Counted from the first letter of the stretch, positions 54,542 through 63,443 are shown. The stretch is 64,000 bases of DNA from JAXGMQ01 sp040768585 (GCA_040768585.1 JAXGMQ010000001.1:310001-374000); one strand, 5' to 3'. Notes: generated by a model not told the origin, from the letters alone. Made by a program: numbers and translations.

Positions 54542-55638
54542 GTAAATACAAACACCTGGAAGAGCTAAGAGACGATATCTACACATGTGTTCGCACTCGC
54601 TGCGGTTTCTGTATTCAGGAGTGCCCCACATACAATTCTGGCTTATTCGAGAGCTTTGCCTCAAGAGGAAAGATGCTCCAGGCAAAGGGACTGCTTGAGG
54701 GTGAACTTGAGCTATCTCAGGAGCTTGCCGACTCAGTCGCGATGTGCGCGATGTGCGGCTACTGCCAGGCAAAATGTGCCTTGCAAACGGTCGATGTTTT
54801 CAAAGCAATCAGAGCTGAGCTTGTGGAGGCTGGATTCACACTCGAAGGCAACGATGTCGTGAAAGAGAACATCATCAAAGTCGGTGATCCCCTTGGTTCA
54901 GGCAGGCAAAGGAAACAAGACGGCGATGGTGAGTATGTGCTCTATCTTGGCTGTGCCTACCGCGACCGCCCAACCGACGTTGACAGGATTCTGAAGATTC
55001 TCTCAAAGCTTGGCATCAATCCAACAATTGATGAGGAATCATGTTGTGGAAACGCTCTTTACTACACAGGTTACAAGGGCGCATTCGAAGAATCAAAAAA
55101 GAGATTCCAAGAGGTTTATAAGGCTCACCTGAACAAGAAGATCATCACAATCTGCCCTTCTTGCCAACTGACACTTCACGACTTCTTTGGAATGGAGAAT
55201 GTTGTCTTTGCAACCGACATTATCCTTGAGAACATAGGCAAACTCAAAATCGAAAAGAATGGCGACAAGGTCACCTTCCATGACCCATGCCACCTCGGCA
55301 GGGGTTGCGGTGACTACGACAAACCAAGAGAGATAATCGAGAGGCTCGGATTTGACCTGGTTGAGATGAGGTTAAATCGAGAGTTTTCCCAGTGTTGCGG
55401 TGGCGGTGGTGGACTTCAAGCAACGTCCCAGGAAGTCGTCAAAGACTCCGCAGATAGAAGGGTTCAATCCGCTCTTGACACTGGAGCAAAGTACATCTCA
55501 ACAATCTGCCCGACCTGTGAAGCGACGCTTTTCAGAGCGAGTCTTTCTGTTTCTAAAGAAGAAAAGAAGCTTGGAACCGGAAGAAGAATTAAAACTAAGG
55601 ATATTTGGCAGCTTATTGAGATGGTCATGATGGACTAA
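54538..55638 (+). CDS. Fe-S heterodisulfide-reductase-type protein, GlcF-like (two CCG domains)
   Basis: 366 residues from GTG 54538, which overlaps the previous stop (GTGA) with AGGTGG 5 nt upstream. The N-terminal part carries two 4Fe-4S motifs (CGFCIQECP and CAMCGYCQAKC). Two CCG (cysteine-rich) domains follow (ESCCGNAL with ICPSCQ; DPCHLGRG, QCCGGGGG, ICPTCE). It accepts electrons from the GlcD-like flavoprotein and passes them to quinone or another carrier. With it, the pair resembles the glycolate/lactate dehydrogenase GlcD-GlcF or LutA modules. Confidence 0.9.
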   Translation: MSKYKHLEELRDDIYTCVRTRCGFCIQECPTYNSGLFESFASRGKMLQAKGLLEGELELSQELADSVAMCAMCGYCQAKCALQTVDVFKAIRAELVEAGFTLEGNDVVKENIIKVGDPLGSGRQRKQDGDGEYVLYLGCAYRDRPTDVDRILKILSKLGINPTIDEESCCGNALYYTGYKGAFEESKKRFQEVYKAHLNKKIITICPSCQLTLHDFFGMENVVFATDIILENIGKLKIEKNGDKVTFHDPCHLGRGCGDYDKPREIIERLGFDLVEMRLNREFSQCCGGGGGLQATSQEVVKDSADRRVQSALDTGAKYISTICPTCEATLFRASLSVSKEEKKLGTGRRIKTKDIWQLIEMVMMD

Positions 55639-55651
55639 GTAGGAGGAATAG

Positions 55652-56374
55652 ATGAGAAGAATTCAGATACTATCACTGATACTAACGTTGGTTTTGCTGG
55701 CATCATGTGGTAACAACGCAGAACCAGACACAACACCGGACAACAACCCTGACAACAACGGAAATATTTCGGAGGATACAGGCAACGTTATCGGCGGCGA
55801 TATCAACACAAAAGAGCTTACCGGCATGGTTGAGTACACAAACGACAGAGTAAGTTTCTATGTCCCAGAGGGTTGGAAAAGCCAGGACTTGTTGTTTCGG
55901 GATCCGTCATTTGATCTTGTTAAGGCAGGAGCTGAGGTTGTATTTTATCCACCCGATCAGGAGTTTGATGACCTGCTTCCAAGTCTTTCAAATACTGACA
56001 TCAGATACACAAACCTCGATCTTGGTAACCGCACCCTTCTTGTTTTTATGAAGGGCAACACCGGTAGGTATTACTACAACGGCATCGAAAGCGTCCGAAC
56101 CACATTCTACGATGGTGAGGTTTCTGAATACGAAACATACAAAATCAAATCAGACGGCGCTGAGTATGATGCCTGCAGCGCATATGTCTCAAGTGACACT
56201 ATGAAAAACGAAACCAACGCTCTCGTCTGGATAATGTACGGTGACAAAACCCTCACAAATGAGGCAGCCCTCACAAGTTTTTATGGAATTGCCGTTGTTT
56301 CAAATAATATAGGCAGTGAGGAGAGAGAGCTGTTTGAGAACGTAGTTAATTCATTCAGATATAAAACAAGATAG
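55652..56374 (+). CDS. Lipoprotein of unknown function
   Basis: 240 residues. A lipoprotein signal ends in the lipobox LLASC (Cys near residue 19). An Asn/Asp/Pro/Thr-rich linker follows, then a globular domain from about residue 60 that starts YTNDRVSFYVPEGWKSQDL, the PsbP/DUF-like pattern seen in many small secreted proteins. GGAGG precedes the ATG. It lies 13 nt after the Fe-S gene and 14 nt before the aldehyde dehydrogenase, so it is co-transcribed. Confidence 0.75.
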   Translation: MRRIQILSLILTLVLLASCGNNAEPDTTPDNNPDNNGNISEDTGNVIGGDINTKELTGMVEYTNDRVSFYVPEGWKSQDLLFRDPSFDLVKAGAEVVFYPPDQEFDDLLPSLSNTDIRYTNLDLGNRTLLVFMKGNTGRYYYNGIESVRTTFYDGEVSEYETYKIKSDGAEYDACSAYVSSDTMKNETNALVWIMYGDKTLTNEAALTSFYGIAVVSNNIGSEERELFENVVNSFRYKTR

Positions 56375-56388
56375 AGGAGGAGTGATAT

Positions 56389-57873
56389 ATGGCAATGCAT
56401 CTACAGAACTACATCAATGGTGTGTGGAAGGATTCCGAGACAGGCAATACTTTTGAGGATCTTGACCCGGCAAACGGTGAACTCATCGCAACCGCAACGC
56501 TATCTTCAAAAAAAGATGTTGATGAAGCCGTCGCTGCTGCTAAAGCTGCCCAGAAGAAGTGGAAAGCCCTTCCAGCGCCTGCCAGGGGAGATATCCTTAT
56601 AAAGGCTGCTCAAATCATCGAGGAACGTAAGGAACATATCGCAACACTTATGACCCGCGAGATGGGTAAGGTCATAGCTGAAGCCCGTGGTGATGTACAA
56701 GAAGCGATTGACATGTGCTACCTCATCGGTGGTGAGGGTCGAAGACTCAAGGGTGAGACGATGCCTTCTGAGATGCCAAACAAGACCATTTTTGTCACTC
56801 GTGACCCACTCGGTGTCTGTGGTATCATAACCCCCTGGAACTTCCCTGTTGCAATTCCTTCCTGGAAAATGGCTCCTGCTCTTGTTTGCGGAAACACATG
56901 TGTAGTCAAGCCCGCAACCGATACTCCAGGTTGTATGATTGAGATGTTCAAAGCTCTTATTGACGCGGGTCTCAAGGATTATCCAGGTGTCATTAACCTC
57001 GTGCTTGGTGGCGGTGGAGATGTCGGCGAAGCAATTCTTTCCCATCCTGATGTCAACATGGTCAGCTTCACAGGTTCAACAGAGGTTGGAACCCGCATCG
57101 CCACAAAGTGCGGCGAGACTCTCAAGCAGTGCTCGCTTGAGATGGGCGGAAAGAACGCGATGATAATTCTCGACGATGCTGATGTCGACCTCGCTATTGA
57201 CTCTGCAATCTGGTCATGCTTTGGCACAACTGGTCAACGCTGTACAGCTTGCTCCCGCATCATCATCCAGAAGGGTGTCAAAGATGAGTTTGAGAAGAAG
57301 TTTGTGGAAGTCGCCTCAAAACTCAAACTCGGTCACGGGCTCCAATCTGATGTTGGCCCTGTCATCAATATGGGTTCAAGAAGAAAAATTCATGACTATG
57401 TTGAGATTGGCAAAGCAGAGGGCGCGAAGCTCATCCTTGGCGGTGAGCCAGCAACAGAGGGAGAGCTTGCGAAGGGTTCGTTCTACAAACCCACTATCTT
57501 CACAGACTGCAAGCATGGTATGAGAATCACAAAGGAAGAGATCTTTGGACCTGTTGTTGCCATCATCCCAGTAGACACACTTGAGGAAGCGGTTGAGGTA
57601 AACAACGACACCGAATACGGTCTCTCGTCAGCCATCATCACAAACGACATCAACAAGGCGATGGTTGCTGCCCGTGATATCGAAAACGGTCTATTCTACA
57701 TCAACGCTGGCACAATCGGTGCTGAGGTCTCCTCACCATTTGGCGGAGTCAAAGGAACAGGCAACGGTCATCGCGAGGGCGGAGTGCAGGTAATTGACGC
57801 CTTCTCCGAATGGAAGGTCGTCACAATCGACTACTCAGGGCATGTGCAAAGAGCTCAGATAGACAATAAGTAA
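56389..57873 (+). CDS. NAD(P)-dependent aldehyde dehydrogenase
   Basis: 494 residues, normal length. It oxidises an aldehyde to an acid with NAD(P). The catalytic cysteine lies in TTGQRCTACSR, the general-base glutamate in LEMGGKNA, and the nucleotide motif in SFTGSTEVG; ITPWNFPVAIPSWKMAPAL is also typical. The sequence is of the succinate-semialdehyde/KGSADH-like type, but the substrate cannot be assigned. GGAGG precedes the ATG. It ends the operon that starts with comB; a terminator follows. Confidence 0.93.
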   Translation: MAMHLQNYINGVWKDSETGNTFEDLDPANGELIATATLSSKKDVDEAVAAAKAAQKKWKALPAPARGDILIKAAQIIEERKEHIATLMTREMGKVIAEARGDVQEAIDMCYLIGGEGRRLKGETMPSEMPNKTIFVTRDPLGVCGIITPWNFPVAIPSWKMAPALVCGNTCVVKPATDTPGCMIEMFKALIDAGLKDYPGVINLVLGGGGDVGEAILSHPDVNMVSFTGSTEVGTRIATKCGETLKQCSLEMGGKNAMIILDDADVDLAIDSAIWSCFGTTGQRCTACSRIIIQKGVKDEFEKKFVEVASKLKLGHGLQSDVGPVINMGSRRKIHDYVEIGKAEGAKLILGGEPATEGELAKGSFYKPTIFTDCKHGMRITKEEIFGPVVAIIPVDTLEEAVEVNNDTEYGLSSAIITNDINKAMVAARDIENGLFYINAGTIGAEVSSPFGGVKGTGNGHREGGVQVIDAFSEWKVVTIDYSGHVQRAQIDNK

Positions 57874-57903
57874 AAGCTGATTACAGCTAAATTATTTTGG
57901 AAT

Positions 57904-57951
57904 AAAAAGGAGATGCTTGTCTAGGTTTATAGGTAGGCATCTCCTTTTTTT
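57904..57951 (+). terminator. Intrinsic terminator of the comB-aldehyde dehydrogenase operon
   Basis: AAAAAGGAGATGC (57904-57916) pairs with GCATCTCCTTTTT (57937-57949) around a 20-nt loop, with further Ts. Confidence 0.85.
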
Positions 57952-58117
57952 ATTGTGGAGTACTAATTCCTTAGATTGGCTTTTATATTATGTATTATAT
58001 AAGTTTGGTCACGTTTCTTTCAACGAACCGCTGCTACTCGTGGTGTAATTACTGATAAATTGCCAATCTTTTAGGTTTAGAACTTATGGGATAGCAAGAG
58101 TTGCCATTCGCCATAAA

Positions 58118-58248
58118 ATCCCTCACCCCCCTCCCCTCTCCCTTGCTGTAAGGGAGAGGGGAGACAACAATTGTCACGACTTGTTTGATGGCAACTTTAA
58201 TAACACCCTCTCCTCCTGAGGAGGAGAGGGTCGGGGTGAGGAGGGTTT
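58118..58248. repeat. REP/MITE-like palindromic repeat element
   Basis: Outer imperfect inverted repeat: CCCTCACCCC at the left and GGGGTGAGGAGGG at the right. Two internal hairpins: CCCCTCTCCCTT/AAGGGAGAGGGG (58133-58161) and ACCCTCTCCTCC/GGAGGAGAGGGT (58205-58231). TTGCCAT (58101-58107) and ATGGCAA (58188-58194) form a further inverted pair. It is non-coding and resembles the GGGTGAGGG-type dispersed palindromes of many bacteria. Confidence 0.65.
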
Positions 58249-58436
58249 TGTTCCGTCTGAAATTCTATATCGTATTCTTATAGCCCAACACCAATCATTG
58301 TTGCATTTTGTGAGTCTGCGAAAGTGTTTGTGTCTACTTACGTCAAAATCCATATTTTTGATTAGAAAACACTACGCCTTAGTCGGAAAAAATGAGATAT
58401 GAAAATTAATAATACTCAGGTTTGATTTAACAGCTA

Positions 58437-59441
58437 CTAGTACTCCTCATCAAACACCTTCTTCCTGCTCTCAAGGTATTCCTTAAACTCCCCAAGATAA
58501 TCAATCATTTCAGGTAGTGTCTTTGCTTTGACAGCATTGCCCCTGAAGGTGGATGCACCTGGTAAACCTTTGACATACCACGCCCAGTGCTTTCGCATCT
58601 CAGAAACACCAACATCTTCACCTTTGAGAGCAACAGTGTCCTCTAGGTGTCTTATCATCACCTTGAATCTCTCATCGAGTGTGACAGGCGATGGAGGTTC
58701 ATCACCATCAATAGCAGTGTTAATTTCACGGTATATCCAAGGTTTCCCCAAGCATGCTCTGCCTATCATCACAGCGTCTGCACCATACTCAAGAACCTTT
58801 TTAGCATCCTGTCCCGTCTTGATTCCGCCATTGCCAATGACAGGGATATCAAGAATTTCTTTGAGATCAGAAACAACAGACCAGTCAAACCCCTCATTAG
58901 GTCTGACTCCGTAGTAACAACAGTTGATGGATATCGCCTTTGCCCCCGCCTCCTGAGCGAGCTTACCAACCTCTTTGTAGACGGGATATCCCTTCTTATA
59001 TCCAATTCGAATTTTAAGAGTTACTGGGATTGAGACAGCCTTTACCATCGCTTCTACAATTCGTGCAATAAGGTCTGGGTCTTTCAAAAGTGCTGCGCCT
59101 GAGCCGTTTGAGACAATCTTTCTCTCTGGGCAGCCACAGTTGAGGTCGACAAAATCAGCACCAGCGTCTTCAATGAATTTTGAAGCTTCAGCCAGATGAG
59201 CTGGTACACTGCCAAAAAGCTGAATCCCGACAGGATGCTCACGTCTGTCGAGTTCTATCATCTTGAAGGTTTTTCTGTTCTTGTGGAGCAACCCCTGGGC
59301 CGAGATGAACTCTGTGTAGATGAGGCTACAACCGTACTCTCTGCAAATCACTCGAAAGGGGGCATCACCAACTCCAGCAAGAGGCGCAAGAACTGTTTGA
59401 CCCTGTATTTCGGTGTTACCTATTTTCCACGTTTTTTTCAT
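58437..59441 (-). CDS. dus: tRNA-dihydrouridine synthase (DusB-like)
   Basis: 334 residues. An FMN-dependent TIM barrel that reduces uridines in tRNA. It shows the N-terminal LAPLAGVGDAPFR, the catalytic cysteine in LNCGCPERKIV, the FMN/phosphate motifs VIGNGGIKTG and AVMIGRACLGKPW, and a helical C-terminal tRNA-binding domain. Its ATG overlaps the coaX end by 26 nt, so the two are co-translated. The DusB assignment rather than DusA/C is by length and motif impression. Confidence 0.92.
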   Translation of the reverse strand: MKKTWKIGNTEIQGQTVLAPLAGVGDAPFRVICREYGCSLIYTEFISAQGLLHKNRKTFKMIELDRREHPVGIQLFGSVPAHLAEASKFIEDAGADFVDLNCGCPERKIVSNGSGAALLKDPDLIARIVEAMVKAVSIPVTLKIRIGYKKGYPVYKEVGKLAQEAGAKAISINCCYYGVRPNEGFDWSVVSDLKEILDIPVIGNGGIKTGQDAKKVLEYGADAVMIGRACLGKPWIYREINTAIDGDEPPSPVTLDERFKVMIRHLEDTVALKGEDVGVSEMRKHWAWYVKGLPGASTFRGNAVKAKTLPEMIDYLGEFKEYLESRKKVFDEEY

Positions 59442-60204
59442 ACAGAGCCTTTAGTCCATACATCGAGAGGAATGGATCAAAACGAGTGATGGATGTTGTT
59501 GTTTTGGAGATGATATTGAGAAGCCCACCGGTTGCTATGATGATTGGTTGTTTCTCCATCTCTTTGCTCATCTCATGACAGATTCGGTCAACCAATCCTG
59601 CAAAACCAAAAACAAGTCCAGAACGCATCGATTGGGTCGTGTTTCTACCAAGTGCTGTCTTTGGCGAGGCTAGCTCAATTTGGGGGAGTTGGGCAGCGGT
59701 TCTGGAAAGTGAAGTGGCTGCCGAGAGGATGCCAGGCGCAATCGAAACGCCAGTTATTGAGGGCTTGGACGACACCGCGACAAAGGCTGTTGCTGTGCCA
59801 AGCGAGACAACAACGGCTGGAAGTGTATGTCTGACTACCGCTCCAACCGAAAGACAGAGAAGATCAGCGCCAAGTTCCTTTGGATTCTCAGCATTAATTG
59901 TCACTCCAGTCTTGATACCCGGCTGCACCGTAATACAGGAGTATGACAAAACTTTTTCAATAGCCCTCTCAAGGAATGGCTGAACTGGGGGGACAACTGA
60001 CGAGAGGATGGCTCCCTTGAAATCTTTCGTGTCAATTCCGCCAGATTCTAGCAGACACCGAAGCAAAACAGCGTATTCGTCTGATGTCTTGGATGAATCT
60101 GTAGAAACCCTGTAGTTGGCAACCAATTCATCACCGGAGAACACGCCAAACTTGATATTGCTGTTTCCACAGTCGACAGTAAGGACAAGGGAGCCGTTTT
60201 TCAT
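59416..60204 (-). CDS. coaX: Type III pantothenate kinase (CoaX), slightly atypical
   Basis: 262 residues. It phosphorylates pantothenate in the first step of coenzyme A synthesis. The N-terminal ATP-phosphate loop is TVDCGNSNIKFG. SSVVPP, GVTINAENPKELGAD, LGTATAF, IAPGILSA and the C-terminal ATGGL motif are present. The aspartate of the GxDR motif is kept but its arginine is Leu (GADLLC), and the usual DFGTAT is SLGTAT. Activity is likely but not certain. It lies 18 nt after a vitamin-transporter gene. Confidence 0.85.
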   Translation of the reverse strand: MKNGSLVLTVDCGNSNIKFGVFSGDELVANYRVSTDSSKTSDEYAVLLRCLLESGGIDTKDFKGAILSSVVPPVQPFLERAIEKVLSYSCITVQPGIKTGVTINAENPKELGADLLCLSVGAVVRHTLPAVVVSLGTATAFVAVSSKPSITGVSIAPGILSAATSLSRTAAQLPQIELASPKTALGRNTTQSMRSGLVFGFAGLVDRICHEMSKEMEKQPIIIATGGLLNIISKTTTSITRFDPFLSMYGLKALYEKNVENR

Positions 60205-60222
60205 TTGGGAAATCCTACCCTA

Positions 60223-61056
60223 TTATCTTTCAAAAACCTCGGTTGTTTGCTCCCCAGCCTGACCAAATCTTTCGAGCAGAGGAGGAACAACAGCTAAGCT
60301 GATAACGACAGCAATTATTATCTCAAGCAGACCGTTTGTTGCAAAAATACCTGTTGCAACCTTGAGTCTTACACCCATTGTTTCGCCTAGAATGGTTGGA
60401 AAAACAACGCCAAGACCAAGAGTGACGATTGTGTTTGTGAGAGTGCCAACGATGGCTGAGACGGTTGTTGCGGTGCTTTCTGCCTTGAGCCTCAGGAGTG
60501 TGAAGATGCCCGAAACACCAAATCCGATAGCAAGCGCTATCACAAACATCAAACCATTTGTACTAAGCGTGGATATTATACCATTCAGTGACGCTATACC
60601 GTCAGTCACTGTTTTTGATAAACCGGCTGTGTCAATTACTGGAACAGATGTCTTGAATGTAAAATATCCAACAACAAGGATTGCAGCGATGATGATTCCA
60701 CCAATTGTAAGGGCAACACCCGACCTCATCCCCTGTCGTCTGTCAAATGCTCTCTTGATGCCTGTGTAGGTCAGCCACGCGAAAGGTCCGATGAGAAGTC
60801 GTCCTGGGATAAGCACATACCAGGGGAAAACTGCGCCAAACTGGAATGTGACGACTGCGGCAAAAATGACACCAAGTAGGAATCCAACCATTGGCCCACA
60901 GACGATTGCGCCGATAATGATGACGATGTGATAAAGGGTCATAGCGCCTGCAAGGTTTGGTACCGGTATCAATCCAGTCCCGATAAGACCCATAATGATC
61001 ATCAGAGCACCCAAAACACCAGCAAGCGTTATTTGCTTTGTTGTGAGTTTGAACAT
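60223..61056 (-). CDS. ECF transporter S component, probably for pantothenate
   Basis: 277 residues with six or so hydrophobic segments. The N-terminus ITLAGVLGALMIIMGLIGTG and the block AIVCGPMVGFLLGVIFAAVV match substrate-binding S components of energy-coupling-factor transporters. A loop of about 50 residues with a hydrophobic helix inserts mid-protein. Adjacent coaX makes pantothenate (PanT-like) the best guess, but riboflavin or another vitamin cannot be excluded. The shared EcfA/EcfT units are elsewhere. A small hairpin (GAGCCA/TGGCTC, 61095-61117) lies in its leader. Confidence 0.8.
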   Translation of the reverse strand: MFKLTTKQITLAGVLGALMIIMGLIGTGLIPVPNLAGAMTLYHIVIIIGAIVCGPMVGFLLGVIFAAVVTFQFGAVFPWYVLIPGRLLIGPFAWLTYTGIKRAFDRRQGMRSGVALTIGGIIIAAILVVGYFTFKTSVPVIDTAGLSKTVTDGIASLNGIISTLSTNGLMFVIALAIGFGVSGIFTLLRLKAESTATTVSAIVGTLTNTIVTLGLGVVFPTILGETMGVRLKVATGIFATNGLLEIIIAVVISLAVVPPLLERFGQAGEQTTEVFER

Positions 61057-61282
61057 AATTCACTCTCTTTCTAGTCTCCTCTTAGATTTTGTAGGAGCCA
61101 CTTTTGGGGTTTGGCTCAAACTCAGGTTTGATGCCAACCAGGAGGGAATTTAGCACAAACAGCAGAAAATGGCAAGTTTATATTCTTCAATTTTCCATCA
61201 CTAACTATATCGCTTACGCGGAATTGCCATTACGAATAACAGAAATATAATTACAGAGAGAATAATAAAAATGGAGGTGAGT

Positions 61283-61960
61283 ATGGAGTTTGATGTTCTA
61301 GGTGGTCAGTTACCTACTGTTGTTTGCAAAATGAAACAGAATGAGAAGATGATTTCTGAATCTGGTGGAATGTGCTGGATGACGGCTGGCATGAAGATGG
61401 AGACTGGCATGAAGGGTGGTCTGATGGGCGCTTTCAAACGCAGCATGGCTGGAGAATCTGCGTTTGTCAACACCTTCACATCAACCAACCCTGAGGACGA
61501 GATTGCATTTTCATCGTCATTCCCCGGTCAGATAATTCATTTCAACCTTGCTGAAGGACAGCACGTCATCGCGCAAAAGGGTGCGTTCCTGGCTGGTTCC
61601 GACACTTTGAGTCTTGAGATTCATTTCAGGAAGAAACTTTGGGCTGGACTCATGGGTGGTGAGGGCTTTATCCTCAATAAAATTCAAGGGCCAGGTGATG
61701 CCTTCCTCGAAATCGATGGCGCTCTCGTGATGAAGGAGCTTGCCGATGGTGAGGTTCTGAAGGTTGACACAGGTCATGTTGCCATTCTTGAACCAACAGT
61801 CAATTTCGATGTTGAGATGGTCAAGGGATTCAAGAACATCTTCATGGGCGGAGAGGGACTCTTCTTGGCTGTGCTTCGAGGCCCAGGCAAGGTGTGGCTC
61901 CAGAGCATGAACGTGCAGGAGCTTGCAAATCAGCTTAGACCGTTTATGCCAGGGAAGTAA
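61283..61960 (+). CDS. AIM24/TIGR00266-family protein
   Basis: 225 residues from ATG 61283 (GGAGG 5 nt upstream; the ATG at 61271 would overlap that site). The protein is the full AIM24-type beta-helix: GGMCWMTAGMKMETGMKGG near residue 30, SFPGQIIHFNL, QKGAFLAGSDTL and a glycine-rich C-terminus (FMGGEGLFLAVLRGPGKVWLQS). The family is found in all domains of life and its function is unknown. It stands alone between two operons. Confidence 0.9.
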   Translation: MEFDVLGGQLPTVVCKMKQNEKMISESGGMCWMTAGMKMETGMKGGLMGAFKRSMAGESAFVNTFTSTNPEDEIAFSSSFPGQIIHFNLAEGQHVIAQKGAFLAGSDTLSLEIHFRKKLWAGLMGGEGFILNKIQGPGDAFLEIDGALVMKELADGEVLKVDTGHVAILEPTVNFDVEMVKGFKNIFMGGEGLFLAVLRGPGKVWLQSMNVQELANQLRPFMPGK

Positions 61961-62001
61961 TTGGCGATTCAGCGATCAAAGTATAGTTCATTAGTAATCT
62001 C

Positions 62002-62029
62002 AGAGGTGGTGCTTTCCTGTGCCACCTCT
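62002..62029 (+). terminator. Possible terminator hairpin of the AIM24 gene
   Basis: AGAGGTGG (62002-62009) pairs with CCACCTCT (62022-62029), loop 12 nt. A T-rich stretch comes only 20 nt later, so termination is uncertain. Confidence 0.45.
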
Positions 62030-62163
62030 ACCGCCGTTCTTCTTGCTGATTCTTTTTCGATTACGAAACATTATTGAATTCAAGAGGCAAATTGATGTAA
62101 ACGCAAGCGTGATTGGAAAAACTACATCCGCTTTAGAAAATCTAGAGAAAAACAGATCAAAAA

Positions 62164-62484
62164 CTACCTGGAGCTATTCTTGATGTATCTCATAAATATT
62201 TGATAAACATCATCATTGTCCTTGTTTTTCCTGATACCCACATAGAGAAGCAAAATATATACTTCATTGTCATGAATTTCGTATAAAACCCTGTATCTCC
62301 CGACCCTGAGACTCCTAACGCCCTGCAAAACCCCTTGTAGAGGTTTAGACGCTGGATGAATGGGATTTTGTGCTAACTCTTTTATCTTCTTGAGTACTCT
62401 TGCAAAAGTGGGTTTGTCTTTTGCTCTAATCTCATCCAGCGACTTCCTTGCAACCTCTGGAATTCTTATTTCGTATTCAGTCAC
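62164..62484 (-). CDS. RelE/ParE-type toxin
   Basis: 106 residues. It matches the RelE superfamily: IPEVARKSLDEI at the start, the central LKKIKELAQNP and the core strands LRVGRYRVLYEIHDNEVYILLLYVGIRK. Family members cleave mRNA at the ribosome or inhibit gyrase. It overlaps the antitoxin gene by 8 nt, the standard order of antitoxin first. Codon use is not visibly unlike the surroundings. Confidence 0.9.
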   Translation of the reverse strand: MTEYEIRIPEVARKSLDEIRAKDKPTFARVLKKIKELAQNPIHPASKPLQGVLQGVRSLRVGRYRVLYEIHDNEVYILLLYVGIRKNKDNDDVYQIFMRYIKNSSR

Positions 62485-62749
62485 TCAGATACTCACTAAG
62501 AGTTATAAAATTTCCGCCCTCACTTTGATCTCTCGCAGTTTTTATTGAGTTCATTAGCTCAGAATCGGATGTAATCTCAAGAGTCTCAATAAGGGACAAA
62601 AAATATTCCCAGGGAATCAGTGCAAGAACAGATTCGTTCATGCTGGTTATCTCAACAAATGACCCTTTGCCCTCTTTTGCATCCTTTCCAAGTTGCATCA
62701 ATTTCCTTCGGGCTTCGGTTATGTTAATCTTCTTTGTAACAACGGCCAT
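62477..62749 (-). CDS. Phd/YefM-type antitoxin
   Basis: 90 residues. The N-terminal KINITEARRKLMQL is the DNA-binding Phd/YefM start. SFVEITSMNESVLALIPWEYFLSLIETL follows, and the C-terminus would wrap the toxin. It represses its own operon, which fits the operator-like repeats over the promoter. AGGAGG lies 9 nt before the ATG. Confidence 0.88.
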   Translation of the reverse strand: MAVVTKKINITEARRKLMQLGKDAKEGKGSFVEITSMNESVLALIPWEYFLSLIETLEITSDSELMNSIKTARDQSEGGNFITLSEYLSD

Positions 62750-62763
62750 ATAAGCGTACCTCC

Positions 62764-62798
62764 TACGTACATCTTACGTACATAAACAATTCTGTCAA
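62764..62798 (-). promoter_or_regulatory. Toxin-antitoxin promoter with paired operator
   Basis: Minus strand: TTGACA (62793-62798), 16-bp spacer, TAAGAT (62771-62776). Two TACGTA palindromes (62764-62769 and 62775-62780) are 11 bp apart, one helical turn. One overlaps the -10 box and the other sits just after it. This is the expected site for antitoxin self-repression. Confidence 0.75.
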
Positions 62799-62932
62799 TG
62801 GAGTCAAGGCACAGAATCCAACCATATCCCTGATTCGATGGTGTTTTAGAACCTCACATCTTTCTATCATTTAGAACGATCGTATAAGTTCCAAGGCTAT
62901 CAATTCTGAGCTTTCTACATAAATAGATTTTT

Positions 62933-63358
62933 CTAGTGATTTACAATACTTTGCATTCTTTCAATTTCACTTTTTTTGTAAATCTCTTCGAAGTATTCTC
63001 TGAATTTTTCCTTGTCATTTAACCCATACTTAGAGCTAAGGTCGATTCTCATCTCAAAGAAATTGTAGAGATCATCCCAATAGCTGTCTGAATTTTCCAC
63101 ATCGAATTCATCAAACTCATGTTTCCATTCGTGAAGGTCATAAGCAAGAACATCACCACTTTGATAAAATACAGTGGAAACGGCACCAGTAAATTGGGTA
63201 AAGGTTGCTAGACTAGAAGAATTTTGATCTGCAAATCGTGTAGCAAATCCCCCGTTGTAGTATGCAAATTTCAGAAGAAAGTACAAACCAACTCCTATCA
63301 GAAAACCAATTAACAACGACAAAAAAGACTTCCAAGAAAAATCCTTAAATGAACTCAT
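62933..63358 (-). CDS. Small single-TM protein of unknown function
   Basis: 141 residues from ATG 63358 (GGAGG 5 nt upstream). One membrane segment lies at about residues 12-32 (SFLSLLIGFLIGVGLYFLL). The rest is acidic, with many Asp, Glu, Tyr and Trp residues and a helical C-terminus (FREYFEEIYKKSEIERM). No motif is recognised. It could be part of the same unit as the gene at 63444, 85 nt upstream. Confidence 0.55.
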   Translation of the reverse strand: MSSFKDFSWKSFLSLLIGFLIGVGLYFLLKFAYYNGGFATRFADQNSSSLATFTQFTGAVSTVFYQSGDVLAYDLHEWKHEFDEFDVENSDSYWDDLYNFFEMRIDLSSKYGLNDKEKFREYFEEIYKKSEIERMQSIVNH

Positions 63359-63443
63359 ATCAACCTCCAAGCCTCTCACACCTCAACAAAACATGTTTTT
63401 AAAATCAACTTTTGCAAATTACATAGAAACACAAAGTCCAATT

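Larger units (their letters stand above)
57874..58436. other. 563-bp intergenic region between convergent genes
   Basis: It holds the terminator at 57904-57951 and the palindromic element at 58118-58248. The first and last 100 bp are AT-rich and show no gene. Confidence 0.5.
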
